Source of the DNA: Candidatus Aenigmatarchaeota archaeon
GTDB lineage: Archaea > Aenigmatarchaeota > Aenigmatarchaeia > QMZP01 > QMZT01
Direction of reading: 5' to 3'
NCBI GenBank assembly: GCA_026397315.1
Contig: JAPLVC010000007.1
Span: forward strand, 1 to 45,449
DNA length: 45,449 nucleotides
The notes beneath the pieces are model-generated. The model worked only from the letters and a program-made list of their open reading frames with translations. It had not been told where the DNA came from and ran no database searches. Shown here piece by piece: positions 15,405 through 23,050 of this stretch. Made by a program: the position numbers and the translations under genes. The number at the start of each line of letters is the position of its first letter. Positions within the stretch are counted from its first letter, which is position 1.

Positions 15405-15969
15405 AAAATTAAAAAATAGCGTGATATATTCCTCCCCAGTTATAGGCATAATTGCTTTATTTTATCTATTGTCTTATGCTTTGCCGTCGCTTACTATCGA
15501 ATCTGTATTAACTATCTCACTATCGGTGCCAGCAATATTGTTCACTTATTATAATTATTTTTTTACGGCAAAAGAAAAAATGAGACCGAAACCATCTTTA
15601 GAATTAAAAAATTTTACATTTTCCTTTTCACCCGGTCAAAAAAATCCCCCAGATGAAAATCTTCCAGATGGATACAACGATACACCTTCGACCCTCAACG
15701 GCAGTTTTAAAATTTTCAATACAGGTAAAGTTGATGCTACAAACGTTAGAGGAAACGCTGTGTTTAAGGATATAAGTGATGGTCGGGTCGTTCACGAAAT
15801 TGACTTTGCTTCATTAATTAATATTCCAAAGGAAAAAGGGAATGTGATAATGGATTTTCCTACCGTATATACTTTAGAAAAGGATAAAGATTTTGAAATT
15901 ATTATGATTCTAAAATGCAATGAATGCCCTGAAGGTATACGCTTTACAAAAAATGTAAAAACTGGGTGA
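15397..15969 (+). CDS. Membrane-anchored hypothetical protein
   Basis: A 190-residue protein with two N-terminal membrane segments (about 8-30, IYSSPVIGIIALFYLLSYAL, and 38-56, VLTISLSVPAILFTYYNYFF) and a soluble C-terminal beta-rich domain (about 65-190) with two cysteines (CNEC). It overlaps the preceding nuclease frame by 8 nt, so it is translationally coupled to it. It is the last gene before the right attachment site. Resembles membrane-effector partners seen in conflict systems only by general form; no family is recognised. Confidence 0.6.
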   Translation: MREKLKNSVIYSSPVIGIIALFYLLSYALPSLTIESVLTISLSVPAILFTYYNYFFTAKEKMRPKPSLELKNFTFSFSPGQKNPPDENLPDGYNDTPSTLNGSFKIFNTGKVDATNVRGNAVFKDISDGRVVHEIDFASLINIPKEKGNVIMDFPTVYTLEKDKDFEIIMILKCNECPEGIRFTKNVKTG

Positions 15970-16013
15970 ACAACGGACTTTAATCCTTTTAAAACAAGAA
16001 TTTCATAATATAA

Positions 16014-16062
16014 TAGAAACCTTCTAACTGGGAATTAAGTTCTATCGTCCTCCTGGGGCTTT
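16014..16062 (+). other. Right attachment site (attR)
   Basis: This 49-nt sequence ends with the 14-nt core identical to the tRNA-Thr 3' end (16049-16062) and shares 40 of 49 bases with 16765-16813. The part left of the core is the element's own arm. Confidence 0.7.
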
Positions 16063-16067
16063 ACACC

Positions 16068-16084
16068 TGGGGATTAAATCCCCA
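16068..16084. repeat. 17-nt inverted repeat beyond attR
   Basis: TGGGGATT-A-AATCCCCA is a perfect inverted repeat 5 nt past the attachment core. It may be an integrase or excisionase site or part of a transcription end. Confidence 0.5.
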
Positions 16085-16120
16085 AATGTACTCAGTCCAC
16101 GGTCTTCTGTCCTCACCGAG

Positions 16121-16309
16121 TATGGAAGATGTAAGGAAACCCTGCTTAGTTCTACCAGCGAAAACAACCATGAAATTATAACCCGGTTTCTGAATTACGA
16201 TCTTGTCGGGAAAGACAGAATTGAAGCAGTCAAACTGGGCAGGAACTGGTTCATAAAAAAGGATGTGCTGGAGAGGTATGCCAACAGGAAAAGGACTGAT
16301 GCGTCATAG
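16121..16309 (+). pseudogene. Excisionase-like fragment
   Basis: The frame open from 16028 to the TAG at 16307-16309 has no usual start codon. Its end reads IEAVKLGRNWFIKKDVLERY, matching the second half of the HTH_17/excisionase family (the usual form is ...VKLGRRWRIPREDLE...). The first helix-turn-helix part is not recognisable. It lies just beyond the right attachment site, so it is probably the remnant of another integrating element's recombination-directionality factor. Confidence 0.45.
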
Positions 16310-16377
16310 CCCCTCCTGAATTACTTTATATGCCATCAGATTAATCTCCAACTACTTAACACTTGGGGGTATTTGTT

Positions 16378-16641
16378 ATGAAAATTGTAAAAAGAAATGA
16401 CACGCGAGAGGACTTCGACAGTAATAAACTTAGAAGAGCTATTGAAAAGGCGGCAGCAGACGCAAACATCGCCAGTAATAGGGCCACGGAAATAGCAAAC
16501 AGTGCTGTAAGAGACGTTGAGGAACATTTCAAGAGCAGAGATGAAGTGAGAAGTGCGGATATTAAAAAAAGGGTTCTAGAAGTATTGGACACTGAAGGGA
16601 AAAAAGTCTCTAATGCCGCCAGGAATTTCAAAAAACAGTAA
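16378..16641 (+). CDS. Stand-alone ATP-cone protein
   Basis: An 87-residue protein, nearly all one ATP-cone domain: MKIVKRNDTREDFDSNKLRRAI, then ATEIANSAVRDVEEHF and IKKRVLEVLDTEGKKVSNAARNF. ATP-cones bind ATP/dATP and are normally the allosteric part of ribonucleotide reductases or NrdR. As a separate protein it may control nucleotide metabolism or transcription in response to dATP, but no partner is nearby. The ATG at 16378 has GGGGG about 8 nt upstream. It sits between the two attachment-like repeats and is followed by a terminator-like hairpin. Confidence 0.8.
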   Translation: MKIVKRNDTREDFDSNKLRRAIEKAAADANIASNRATEIANSAVRDVEEHFKSRDEVRSADIKKRVLEVLDTEGKKVSNAARNFKKQ

Positions 16642-16662
16642 GTCAGAAATTCGTTTGCTTTT

Positions 16663-16686
16663 GGGGTGCATTGCCCCCTTTCCTTT
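16663..16686 (+). terminator. Terminator-like hairpin after ATP-cone gene
   Basis: GGGG (16663-16666) and CCCC (16674-16677) form a stem with a 7-nt loop, followed by the T-rich TTTCCTTTTT. It lies about 20 nt after the stop of the ATP-cone gene. Confidence 0.55.
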
Positions 16687-16764
16687 TTACATGTAAATTA
16701 TTAAAAAACACTACCCTTTTAAACCTGAAGCTGGCCGTCCACGTAATTCTTGATAATAAATAGG

Positions 16765-16813
16765 TAGAAACCCCTTATCTGAGAATTCGGTTCTAACGTC
16801 CTCTTGGGGCTTT
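16765..16813 (+). repeat. Second attachment-like repeat
   Basis: A 49-nt direct repeat of 16014-16062 (40 of 49 identical); the core differs from the tRNA end by one base (CCTCTTGGGGCTTT). It marks a possible older right boundary. Between the two repeats lie only the excisionase fragment and the ATP-cone gene. The rest of 16687-16943 holds no gene. Confidence 0.6.
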
Positions 16814-16870
16814 CCATCCTTTTACAGGGTACACGTGAGAACCGGCATGCAAAATCGTAACCCCTAATCC

Positions 16871-16934
16871 ATGTGACTACAAAAATTGAAAATGTAGTCA
16901 CATAAATAATTAATTTATAAATATGTAGTCACAT
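16871..16934. promoter_or_regulatory. Inverted-repeat operator and promoter of the Fic gene
   Basis: ATGTGACTAC (16871-16880) and GTAGTCACAT (16894-16903) form a perfect 10-bp inverted repeat with a 13-nt spacer. A third half, GTAGTCACAT, recurs at 16925-16934. The TATA-like ATTTATAAATA (about 16912-16922) lies between, about 25 nt before the ATG at 16944. A regulator bound here would block transcription. Confidence 0.7.
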
Positions 16935-16943
16935 AATATTATC

Positions 16944-17885
16944 ATGCACATCGAAATTCGCAAAAGAGGCGGCAAAAAACTATACTATCTGGCGTACTCC
17001 TTCAGGGATAACGGCAGGGTAAGAAAAATCAGAAGATATCTCGGCACCGATTTGACGAGCAAAAAAATAGCGGAAACCAGGAAACAGGCCGAAAAATCCA
17101 TCACTGAACAGATGGGTAACTACAGGAAGATAAGAGATCCGCTCCACACGGTCTTGTCCGCTGAGGAAATGAAAGCCGTCAAAACCATGCTTACAGACAG
17201 CGAGATGAAAATATCTCACCTTTCCGACAGCCAGTGGGAAATGTTCACAGAGCTTTTCACCTATGACACAAACGCTATAGAGGGCTCTACCATCACCGTC
17301 TCGGAGGTCAGGGAGATAATCAGGGAGGACAAGTGGCCGCCGAGAAGGTCAAAAGAGGAGATATCGGAGACGTATGGCGTCGCTGAAGCCGTGGATTTCA
17401 TACGCAAAACCAAGGAGCATGTGTCGCTCGAGCTGATTAAAAGCCTCCACAGGATTGTTTTCAAAAATTCCAAGGCTTTTGCCGGCGAATTCAGGTCCAA
17501 AGGCATCGAGGTCGCGGTTGTCGACAGCAAGGGCGGAGTGATACATAAAGGCGCTCCGCAGAAGCAGGTCGCGAGGCTCCTGAAAGAACTTGTAAAATGG
17601 TATGACAGAAGCAAGGGAAAATATCATCCCATCGTCCTAGCGGCGGTCGTCCACAACCAGTTCGAGAACGTACATCCGTTTCAGGACGGCAACGGCAGGG
17701 TCGGCCGCCTTCTGCTTAACAACATCCTCATCAAGCACGGTTTGCCGCCCGTCAATATCGAACTGCAAAACAGGATAGAGTATTATGCCGCCCTGCAGGC
17801 ATATGAAAATCATGGCAACTTAAGACCGACAATAGAGCTTATACTGAAAGAATACATGAAAATGAGAAAAGCGCTGAATCGATAA
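16944..17885 (+). CDS. Fic-domain AMPylase-like protein with inhibitory helix
   Basis: A 313-residue Fic protein. The catalytic motif HPFQDGNGRVGR (H244 to about 255) is complete, so it should transfer AMP or another phosphate-containing group to a protein. The inhibitory motif (S/T)-x3-E-(G/N) is present as TNAIEG (T109, E113), N-terminal to the Fic core, so this is a class II self-inhibited Fic. The first 60 residues (RGGKKLYYLAYSFRDNGR) are basic and beta-rich and may bind nucleic acid. No separate antitoxin gene is present. It is preceded by an inverted-repeat operator and lies beyond the second attachment-like repeat. Confidence 0.9.
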   Translation: MHIEIRKRGGKKLYYLAYSFRDNGRVRKIRRYLGTDLTSKKIAETRKQAEKSITEQMGNYRKIRDPLHTVLSAEEMKAVKTMLTDSEMKISHLSDSQWEMFTELFTYDTNAIEGSTITVSEVREIIREDKWPPRRSKEEISETYGVAEAVDFIRKTKEHVSLELIKSLHRIVFKNSKAFAGEFRSKGIEVAVVDSKGGVIHKGAPQKQVARLLKELVKWYDRSKGKYHPIVLAAVVHNQFENVHPFQDGNGRVGRLLLNNILIKHGLPPVNIELQNRIEYYAALQAYENHGNLRPTIELILKEYMKMRKALNR

Positions 17886-17916
17886 GTAATGCCAATGCGA
17901 TTGCAGGAAATTCTTA

Positions 17917-18381
17917 TCAGTTCACCTGGCCGGTTACGGTGCCTATCTCAGTGTGGTCGAGCCCGCCGGAATTATAGACTATCGCTATCTTTATCGAATA
18001 AGCATTCCCTGGCTTCAGCACAGGCGTCGTCTCGAACTCTATTTGCCTGGACTCGCCTGGCTTCAGTACCAGGTCAACCGGGCTGTACGAGGTGCTCTGG
18101 TCGCCTATGGTCGCCGTTATCGTGCGTATCGTCAGAGGCGTCGAGAGCCGCCCGTTCTCCAGATTCAATATGAATTTGCCGTCGGCGCTTTTCAGCTCCC
18201 AGTCAATCGGGGTTCCCAGCACCTGGAAACCGGTGACCGTCCGCCCCGCGAACATCAGAGGGTTGAACAGGCCCAAACCGTAAAACGCCGCGGCCAGTAT
18301 CACCACGATGAATATGGCCCAGCCATACGACATAAGATATTCCATAGCCGACTGCGCTTTCTCTCTCGCGAACTTTCTCAT
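17917..18381 (-). CDS. Class III signal peptide (pilin-like) protein
   Basis: A 154-residue protein with a typical archaeal class III signal peptide: a basic N terminus (MRKFAREKA), the Q-S-A-x-E-Y-L motif, then a hydrophobic helix (GWAIFIVVILAAAFYG). The A|Q peptide bond before QSAMEYL is the expected prepilin peptidase site. The rest is a beta-rich extracellular domain. Such proteins become subunits of type IV pili-like fibres. An upstream ATG at 18447 would add a non-family leader; the ATG at 18381 follows GGGGGTTGGAGC. Convergent with Fic. Confidence 0.85.
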   Translation of the reverse strand: MRKFAREKAQSAMEYLMSYGWAIFIVVILAAAFYGLGLFNPLMFAGRTVTGFQVLGTPIDWELKSADGKFILNLENGRLSTPLTIRTITATIGDQSTSYSPVDLVLKPGESRQIEFETTPVLKPGNAYSIKIAIVYNSGGLDHTEIGTVTGQVN

Positions 18382-18456
18382 GCTCCAACCCCCGCAACCA
18401 TGATGAGAATAATATGTGAAAATAGAAATAAAAACCCCGAATTTCATTAACTCATT

Positions 18457-19185
18457 ATGTCGAAAAAAATCCGGTTACTAGCGAAACTCATGCGCTCAGG
18501 CGAATTCAGCCGCTCGGCCGAGGCGGAGGAAGCGGTCCGCAAAGGCAGGGTAACGGTCGACGGCAAGCCAGCGACGAATCCGCAGCACTCCGTGAAGGCC
18601 AACGCTACCGTAAGCATTAATGACCGCCCCATTGAACCTGTGGCATTCACATACGTCATTCTCGACAAGCAGAAAGGCATGGTCTGCCAGAAGACCGACA
18701 AGGAAAGAAACGTGTACGAAGTCATATCATCAATCGAAGAAATCGATCCGAAAACGCGGGCTAGCCTGTTCTGCGTCGGGCGTCTCGACCGCGACACGGA
18801 AGGCCTGTTGATCATAACGAACGACGGGCAGCTGGAGAAATTGCTCACGAAAGGGAAGCGCATAATCAAGATCTACGCCGTCGTGACGGACGCATCAGTA
18901 ACTGACGACGATGTCGCAGCCCTCCTCAAAGGCGTTCAGGTAACGGACGACGACACTGGAAAGGCGTTTTTCGTCAAGGCCGTCGCCATCAAGCGGCTCG
19001 GCGAAAAACAGATAGAAATTGGCATCGATGAGGGCAGGAAGCGCCAGATAAAGAAGATGCTCGAGGCGCTGGGGAACCACGTCGTATCGCTGCGACGCGT
19101 GGGCATCGGCAAAATGAGGATCGAAAGCCTCAATTTCGATGGTAAGCGCTATCTGATAGCGAGAAAGCAAGACCTGAAATTCTGA
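18457..19185 (+). CDS. RsuA/RluB-family rRNA pseudouridine synthase
   Basis: A 242-residue protein with an N-terminal S4 RNA-binding domain (residues about 5-55, FSRSAEAEEAVRKGRVTVDG) and an RsuA/RluB/RluE pseudouridine synthase domain. The catalytic motif is GRLDRDTEGLLIITNDG (about 108-124, catalytic Asp in RLDRDTEG). EGRKRQIKKMLEALGNHV is the second family signature. It should isomerise a specific uridine in rRNA. This family is mainly bacterial; archaea usually use other pseudouridine synthases, so this gene was probably acquired from bacteria. It is divergent from the pilin-like gene with a 75-nt spacer. Confidence 0.92.
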   Translation: MSKKIRLLAKLMRSGEFSRSAEAEEAVRKGRVTVDGKPATNPQHSVKANATVSINDRPIEPVAFTYVILDKQKGMVCQKTDKERNVYEVISSIEEIDPKTRASLFCVGRLDRDTEGLLIITNDGQLEKLLTKGKRIIKIYAVVTDASVTDDDVAALLKGVQVTDDDTGKAFFVKAVAIKRLGEKQIEIGIDEGRKRQIKKMLEALGNHVVSLRRVGIGKMRIESLNFDGKRYLIARKQDLKF

Positions 19186-19214
19186 CAAACTGACAAAAAA
19201 CAACCGCGTCTCGC

Positions 19215-19388
19215 TTATTGCGCCTGCGCCTTTTTCATAGTGACGTAGCATTCTTCACAGTAATGCTCCCACACCTGGGAAGGGTAAAGCTGCACCGCCC
19301 TGGCCGAGTCCTTGCCGCACATCTTGCATACGTCTTTCATGAGGCTGCGCATAAAACTGCCGGGCGCTCTTTCCAATGCGTTAATCAT
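19215..19388 (-). CDS. Small zinc-finger protein
   Basis: A 57-residue protein with two Cys pairs, CKMCG (about residue 20) and CEECY (about 45), which can hold one zinc. The frame continues upstream to a TTG at 19460 and would add CPLC, but an ATATATA box lies about 20 nt before the ATG at 19388, supporting the shorter form. Convergent with the pseudouridine synthase gene. Function unknown. Confidence 0.6.
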   Translation of the reverse strand: MINALERAPGSFMRSLMKDVCKMCGKDSARAVQLYPSQVWEHYCEECYVTMKKAQAQ

Positions 19389-19490
19389 ATGATTTCCGTT
19401 TCCTATTCCTATATATTGGCAGAGCGGACATATAAGGGTCGGAAATGCGCTGTAAGGCAAATTCCGGTTTCCGTTAAAAATAAAGGCGGC

Positions 19491-19766
19491 TTATACCTGT
19501 ATTTTTGCCAGTTCCGGCACGCCTTCGACTTCCGCGCCGCAACTTTGCATTGCCTTCAGGTAATTCATAGCGCTAGGTGTCACAGACCCTCTGAAATTAA
19601 TGTTAAAAACTGATTTTCCGGAGGGTTGTGGAAAGGTAGTGTAAGCCGTGCCTAGTCTGACGCCCCTGCTTTCGAGATTGTCCAAAATAGCATATTGCAT
19701 TTGATTGAACATGTATGGCGAAAAATTTGCAGATATACCAATCCTCATCGTTCTGATATCAGACAT
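19491..19766 (-). CDS. Hypothetical protein
   Basis: A 91-residue protein of unknown function, with MRIGISANFSPYMFNQMQYA near the start and a short beta-rich middle. It has no membrane segment. A TATA-like TTTAAAG lies about 25-30 nt upstream of the ATG. It is followed on the same strand by the zinc-finger gene, 100 nt away. Base use is like the host genes. Confidence 0.55.
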   Translation of the reverse strand: MSDIRTMRIGISANFSPYMFNQMQYAILDNLESRGVRLGTAYTTFPQPSGKSVFNINFRGSVTPSAMNYLKAMQSCGAEVEGVPELAKIQV

Positions 19767-19857
19767 GATATAAAACTGGGAAAAAACTTTAAATGATGAT
19801 ATTGTTCACTGTTTGCAATGCCAATGCATAAAAGAGTCCAGCCGCCAAATTATATTC

Positions 19858-20304
19858 ATGGAGCGACGCACGCACATAATCTTCGGCATCTTCTTATTCG
19901 TACTGCTCTGGGCCGCATTCAAGCTCGATATCGCCCTGTCGGCCTTGGTAGCGGTAGGCTCAGTCTTCCCGGACCTCGATTACCGCAAGGGATTGACAGT
20001 CTATCACAGAAAGCTCGCCCATAACATCTGGGTCATGCTGCTCGCGAGCATCATAATAGCTCTAGTAGCAAATAGCATCGAGTTCGGGATGGCGTTCGCG
20101 CTCGGCTTCATGAGCCATGTCCTCATCGACGCCCTGACGCCCATGGGCGTCTATCCCCTATACCCGCTCAAGAGCAGTCATCCATACTTCCTCGTGGGCG
20201 GCAAAGCCAAGATTACGACAGGGTCGAGAGGAGAGAAAGTGTTCCAAGCCCTAATCGTAATTGCGACGGTTTTTGTTTTGCTTTTGGTCGGCGGCATTCT
20301 GTAG
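19858..20304 (+). CDS. YdjM-like membrane metal-dependent hydrolase
   Basis: A 148-residue membrane protein of the YdjM/LexA-binding hydrolase family (DUF457). It has the motif FPDLDYRKG (about residue 36-44), YHRKLAHN and SHVLIDALTP, whose His and Asp are the likely metal ligands, and about four membrane helices. The biochemical substrate is unknown. The ATG at 19858 fits the family start (MERRTHIIFGI); the in-frame ATG at 19813 adds a non-family leader. Confidence 0.82.
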   Translation: MERRTHIIFGIFLFVLLWAAFKLDIALSALVAVGSVFPDLDYRKGLTVYHRKLAHNIWVMLLASIIIALVANSIEFGMAFALGFMSHVLIDALTPMGVYPLYPLKSSHPYFLVGGKAKITTGSRGEKVFQALIVIATVFVLLLVGGIL

Positions 20305-20326
20305 GTTTAAACATAGTCTTTTAAGG
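20305..20326 (+). promoter_or_regulatory. Promoter of the 20-24 kb island
   Basis: GTTTAAACATA (20305-20315) and CTTTTAAGG (20318-20326) precede the ATG at 20346. The same pair of motifs recurs before 23087. The box about 20-28 nt upstream implies a leaderless transcript. Confidence 0.6.
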
Positions 20327-20345
20327 CCATTTTCGAATTCTAAAC

Positions 20346-21962
20346 ATGAAGGCGAAAATCCTATTGATTCTCGCGATAATTTCTCTTATTTTAATAGATT
20401 TTTCTGGATTCGTTTTTGCGGAATCTAACTGCCAAATAGCTGTTCCGAGATTTGGTGTGGTTGAATGTAAAAATACGGGACAAAAACAAACATTAACCGG
20501 AAAATTTGAATATCGGGATGGGTGGTATTATGCCCAAAATACAGTTTGTCTATCCAACTGTGAAATAATAGCAAATTCCAACATACATTTATCGGGTTGT
20601 ACCGGGAGTGTATATTCGTGGGAGATATGGAAAAAGGCAAACGGTGTAGCTAACTGGACAGAAATAGCTTGGCCGTACCACAATGACAATGTTCAAATTA
20701 ATTGGAACAGAGATGATTTACTTTCTATAAGAACCAAATGCTCAATAGGCGGTCAACTCAATATCGAATCCTCATATGTGGAGTTTCAACAAGATTTAAT
20801 TAAACTTTATGAGGGGTGGGGAGGCTCTTTACCAACAAAACCGATAGATGGAACTGAAGGATGTAGTTTAAACACAATAGTAGACCAATACAGAGAAACA
20901 TTAAATTTGAATAGTTGGGTAAATCCATCCACAGGATCAATCGAGAATAATCCTTATCCCACAAGCACATACTCTTCTACAAACGTTATGCCTACTAATT
21001 GGAGAATATCCGATAATTACGTGTTTGTAAAGGATTGGGAAACAGGAATAGCTGATATTTCTCTTACATATGATAAAAATAATAACGCATTCTGGTGCGG
21101 AGGTAACATTGGAAGTAGAAAAATATACAATGTACAGGAAATAACAGCTGTTACAGGGCAATGTTATTCTATTCCAACATCAATTAAGTATTCTTCGATA
21201 GAATGTTGTTTTCCCGCTGATTGTTCCTTTAAAGGAACAACTTATACTTGCAATCCAGATACTTGGAAGTGCGAAGAAACCAGATGGTGTGACTCTGATT
21301 TAGACTGTCAACAAGTTTTTGGGGAAGGTGTATGTAAAAATAAACAAATAACAAAGTGGTCTTGCAACATAAATAAAAAATGGGGAAGTCATCAAGGAAC
21401 ATGTGAAAAAAACATTAGATCGGTTTTGCAATGCCCGGAAGATTGTACCACAAGTGAATATTACAATGAAATAGAAGGTCAGTGTAAATCTTTAAATATT
21501 CTTTTAAATTGCCCAACAGGGAGTTGCTGCGAAGAAGGCGGTGATTATAAAATCGAACCTTGTTCATCTGGACTCAAATGCTGTCATCCAACAAACCCTA
21601 TTGTTGGTGAATGTAAAATTTCTTGTGGAGCGGAAAGTCAGATAGTTGAGAGAACTGCGGGCTTAGAGAATGTAGATTATGATAAATCATCAACTTCAAA
21701 CTATCAAGCAATAAATCAACTATTTCCGTTTTTTGTTTTAATGATAATAATTTTAGCTGGACCAATAATTTATTACTTGAACAGTAGAGGGTACATAAGT
21801 TTCCTAATAAAATCTAAAACCAACACAGGTAAACCAAAACATTTGGAGAGAAAAATTAGAAAAGATAAGGTAGAAAAATCTGGAAATGGTTTCTGTCAAT
21901 ATTGTGGAAATAAATTGGAAAATAGTGATGCCTTTTGTCCAGAGTGCGGGAGGAAAGTCTAA
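20346..21962 (+). CDS. Secreted Cys-rich membrane protein with zinc ribbon
   Basis: A 538-residue protein. It starts with a signal peptide (ILLILAIISLILIDFSGFVFA), then a large extracellular part with many Cys, including CCFPADCSFKG, CDSDLDCQQVFG and CEEGGDYK, similar to the Cys-rich modules in archaeal surface proteins such as the one at 34569. A membrane helix at about 460-482 (FFVLMIIILAGPIIYYL) is followed by a cytoplasmic basic segment and a C-terminal zinc ribbon (CQYCGN...CPECG, about 517-535). The gene is AT-rich. It is head to tail with the next gene (no gap). Role unknown. Confidence 0.7.
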   Translation: MKAKILLILAIISLILIDFSGFVFAESNCQIAVPRFGVVECKNTGQKQTLTGKFEYRDGWYYAQNTVCLSNCEIIANSNIHLSGCTGSVYSWEIWKKANGVANWTEIAWPYHNDNVQINWNRDDLLSIRTKCSIGGQLNIESSYVEFQQDLIKLYEGWGGSLPTKPIDGTEGCSLNTIVDQYRETLNLNSWVNPSTGSIENNPYPTSTYSSTNVMPTNWRISDNYVFVKDWETGIADISLTYDKNNNAFWCGGNIGSRKIYNVQEITAVTGQCYSIPTSIKYSSIECCFPADCSFKGTTYTCNPDTWKCEETRWCDSDLDCQQVFGEGVCKNKQITKWSCNINKKWGSHQGTCEKNIRSVLQCPEDCTTSEYYNEIEGQCKSLNILLNCPTGSCCEEGGDYKIEPCSSGLKCCHPTNPIVGECKISCGAESQIVERTAGLENVDYDKSSTSNYQAINQLFPFFVLMIIILAGPIIYYLNSRGYISFLIKSKTNTGKPKHLERKIRKDKVEKSGNGFCQYCGNKLENSDAFCPECGRKV

Positions 21963-22457
21963 ATGACAAATAAAGCGTTGATTGTTATAGGAATTCTTGT
22001 TGTGGGATTTACCTTTTTTGTTAATTATATAATGTTCACGCCGCAGGAAATTTCTGTTCTTAAAAGCGCGGATTTTCTTTGCAATTTTCAAATTGGCGGT
22101 TACAATATAGGTCAATTTGGACAAGCCATTGCAGAGTATGTTGCGCCTGAACTTGTTAGAACATGCGAAAAGGCCAAAACATTTATGCCTTTCATCCAAT
22201 ATGAATTTTACCTTTACGTTTTAGGTTTAATCATACTTGTTATTGGTCTTGCTGTTGGTGAAAAAAGAGAAAAAATAATAATAAAGGAAGTTGAAAAACA
22301 CATACCATTTACACATGAAAAAGGATCTGAAACAGAAAAGAATGAAATTAAAATATTGAAAAAGGAAGATAGTGCTGAAATAAAATTTTGTCGAAAATGT
22401 GGCAATAAAATAAAAAAAAGTGTTAAGTTTTGTAACAAGTGCGGTAATAAAATATGA
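21963..22457 (+). CDS. Membrane protein with C-terminal zinc ribbon
   Basis: A 164-residue protein with two membrane segments (about 5-23, ALIVIGILVVGFTFFVNYIM, and 80-100, FYLYVLGLIILVIGLAVG), an acidic/basic linker and a zinc ribbon CRKCGN...CNKCGNK at the C terminus (about 141-162). The ribbon resembles the one ending the preceding 538-residue protein, so the two may share a partner or form one membrane complex. Its stop overlaps the next start by 4 nt. Confidence 0.65.
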   Translation: MTNKALIVIGILVVGFTFFVNYIMFTPQEISVLKSADFLCNFQIGGYNIGQFGQAIAEYVAPELVRTCEKAKTFMPFIQYEFYLYVLGLIILVIGLAVGEKREKIIIKEVEKHIPFTHEKGSETEKNEIKILKKEDSAEIKFCRKCGNKIKKSVKFCNKCGNKI

Positions 22458-23050
22458 ATTCAAAAATTCTCGTCATTCCCATATTGATGATTGCTATTTT
22501 GGTAAGTTCTGGATGTATTTCTGGAACAATGACAGATACAGTAAACGCTGACGGCTCAATATACCGTTTTATAGAGATTGACAAAACAGGAATTTTGGCG
22601 ACCGCGAACTGTAAGTCCTTGAAATCATTAATTCAAATGAATCAAAACATAAGCGTTGCAAAGTTGGATGCCTTTGAACGTTCTTGCAGAGAAACAGAAT
22701 CTTCAATAATAATCGAACTCAATTTACCTTATGGTGACAATGAAAACCCAGTAAAGATAATAGAAAGAGAGAATGGTCAATATATAAGATACGAAACCAA
22801 TGTGACTTCTTATTTGATAACAAAATTAAAAATGCCTTCAAAAATTATTTCACACAACGGAGAACTATTAGATGATTACACGGTTGCCTTCAAAGGGAAT
22901 ATTACAAGTTCATACATAGGTTACGTAGAATGCAAAAAACCAGAATTTAACATCTTTCAGTCTTCCATTACAGTAATAATCGGTGTAGTAATAATAGTGG
23001 CGGCCAGCATTATAATTTTCTTATATAAGAGAAAAAATAAAAAAGTTTAA
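22454..23050 (+). CDS. Lipoprotein with C-terminal membrane helix
   Basis: A 198-residue protein with a signal sequence and lipobox-like VSSGC (Cys 21), an extracellular domain of about 145 residues and a C-terminal membrane helix (SSITVIIGVVIIVAASIIIF) with a short Lys tail. Such proteins have both lipid and helical anchors. It overlaps the preceding gene by 4 nt and likely belongs to the same transcript. No family recognised. Confidence 0.65.
   Translation: MNSKILVIPILMIAILVSSGCISGTMTDTVNADGSIYRFIEIDKTGILATANCKSLKSLIQMNQNISVAKLDAFERSCRETESSIIIELNLPYGDNENPVKIIERENGQYIRYETNVTSYLITKLKMPSKIISHNGELLDDYTVAFKGNITSSYIGYVECKKPEFNIFQSSITVIIGVVIIVAASIIIFLYKRKNKKV

Larger units (their letters stand above)
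6406..16062 (+). mobile_element. Integrated rolling-circle plasmid-like element at tRNA-Thr
   Basis: The left boundary is the tRNA 3' end. The 14-nt core CCTCCTGGGGCTTT (6406-6419) is repeated exactly at 16049-16062, giving an element of about 9.65 kb. Just inside the left end is a tyrosine integrase; further in are a HUH rolling-circle initiator, small regulators and an AT-rich cargo block. This is the layout of archaeal integrative plasmids that use tRNA genes, with the integrase intact rather than split by integration. The cargo is compositionally distinct from the host genes on both sides. A third, diverged core copy at about 16.8 kb suggests an older event beyond the right end. Confidence 0.8.

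Noticed and set aside
19389-19460. Longer form of the small zinc-finger protein from TTG
   Set aside because: A TATA-like box lies inside this stretch, just upstream of the ATG at 19388, so this is more likely promoter.
19793-19850. C/D box small RNA suggested by ATGATGA
   Set aside because: No D box (CTGA) at suitable spacing and no C'/D' pair found.
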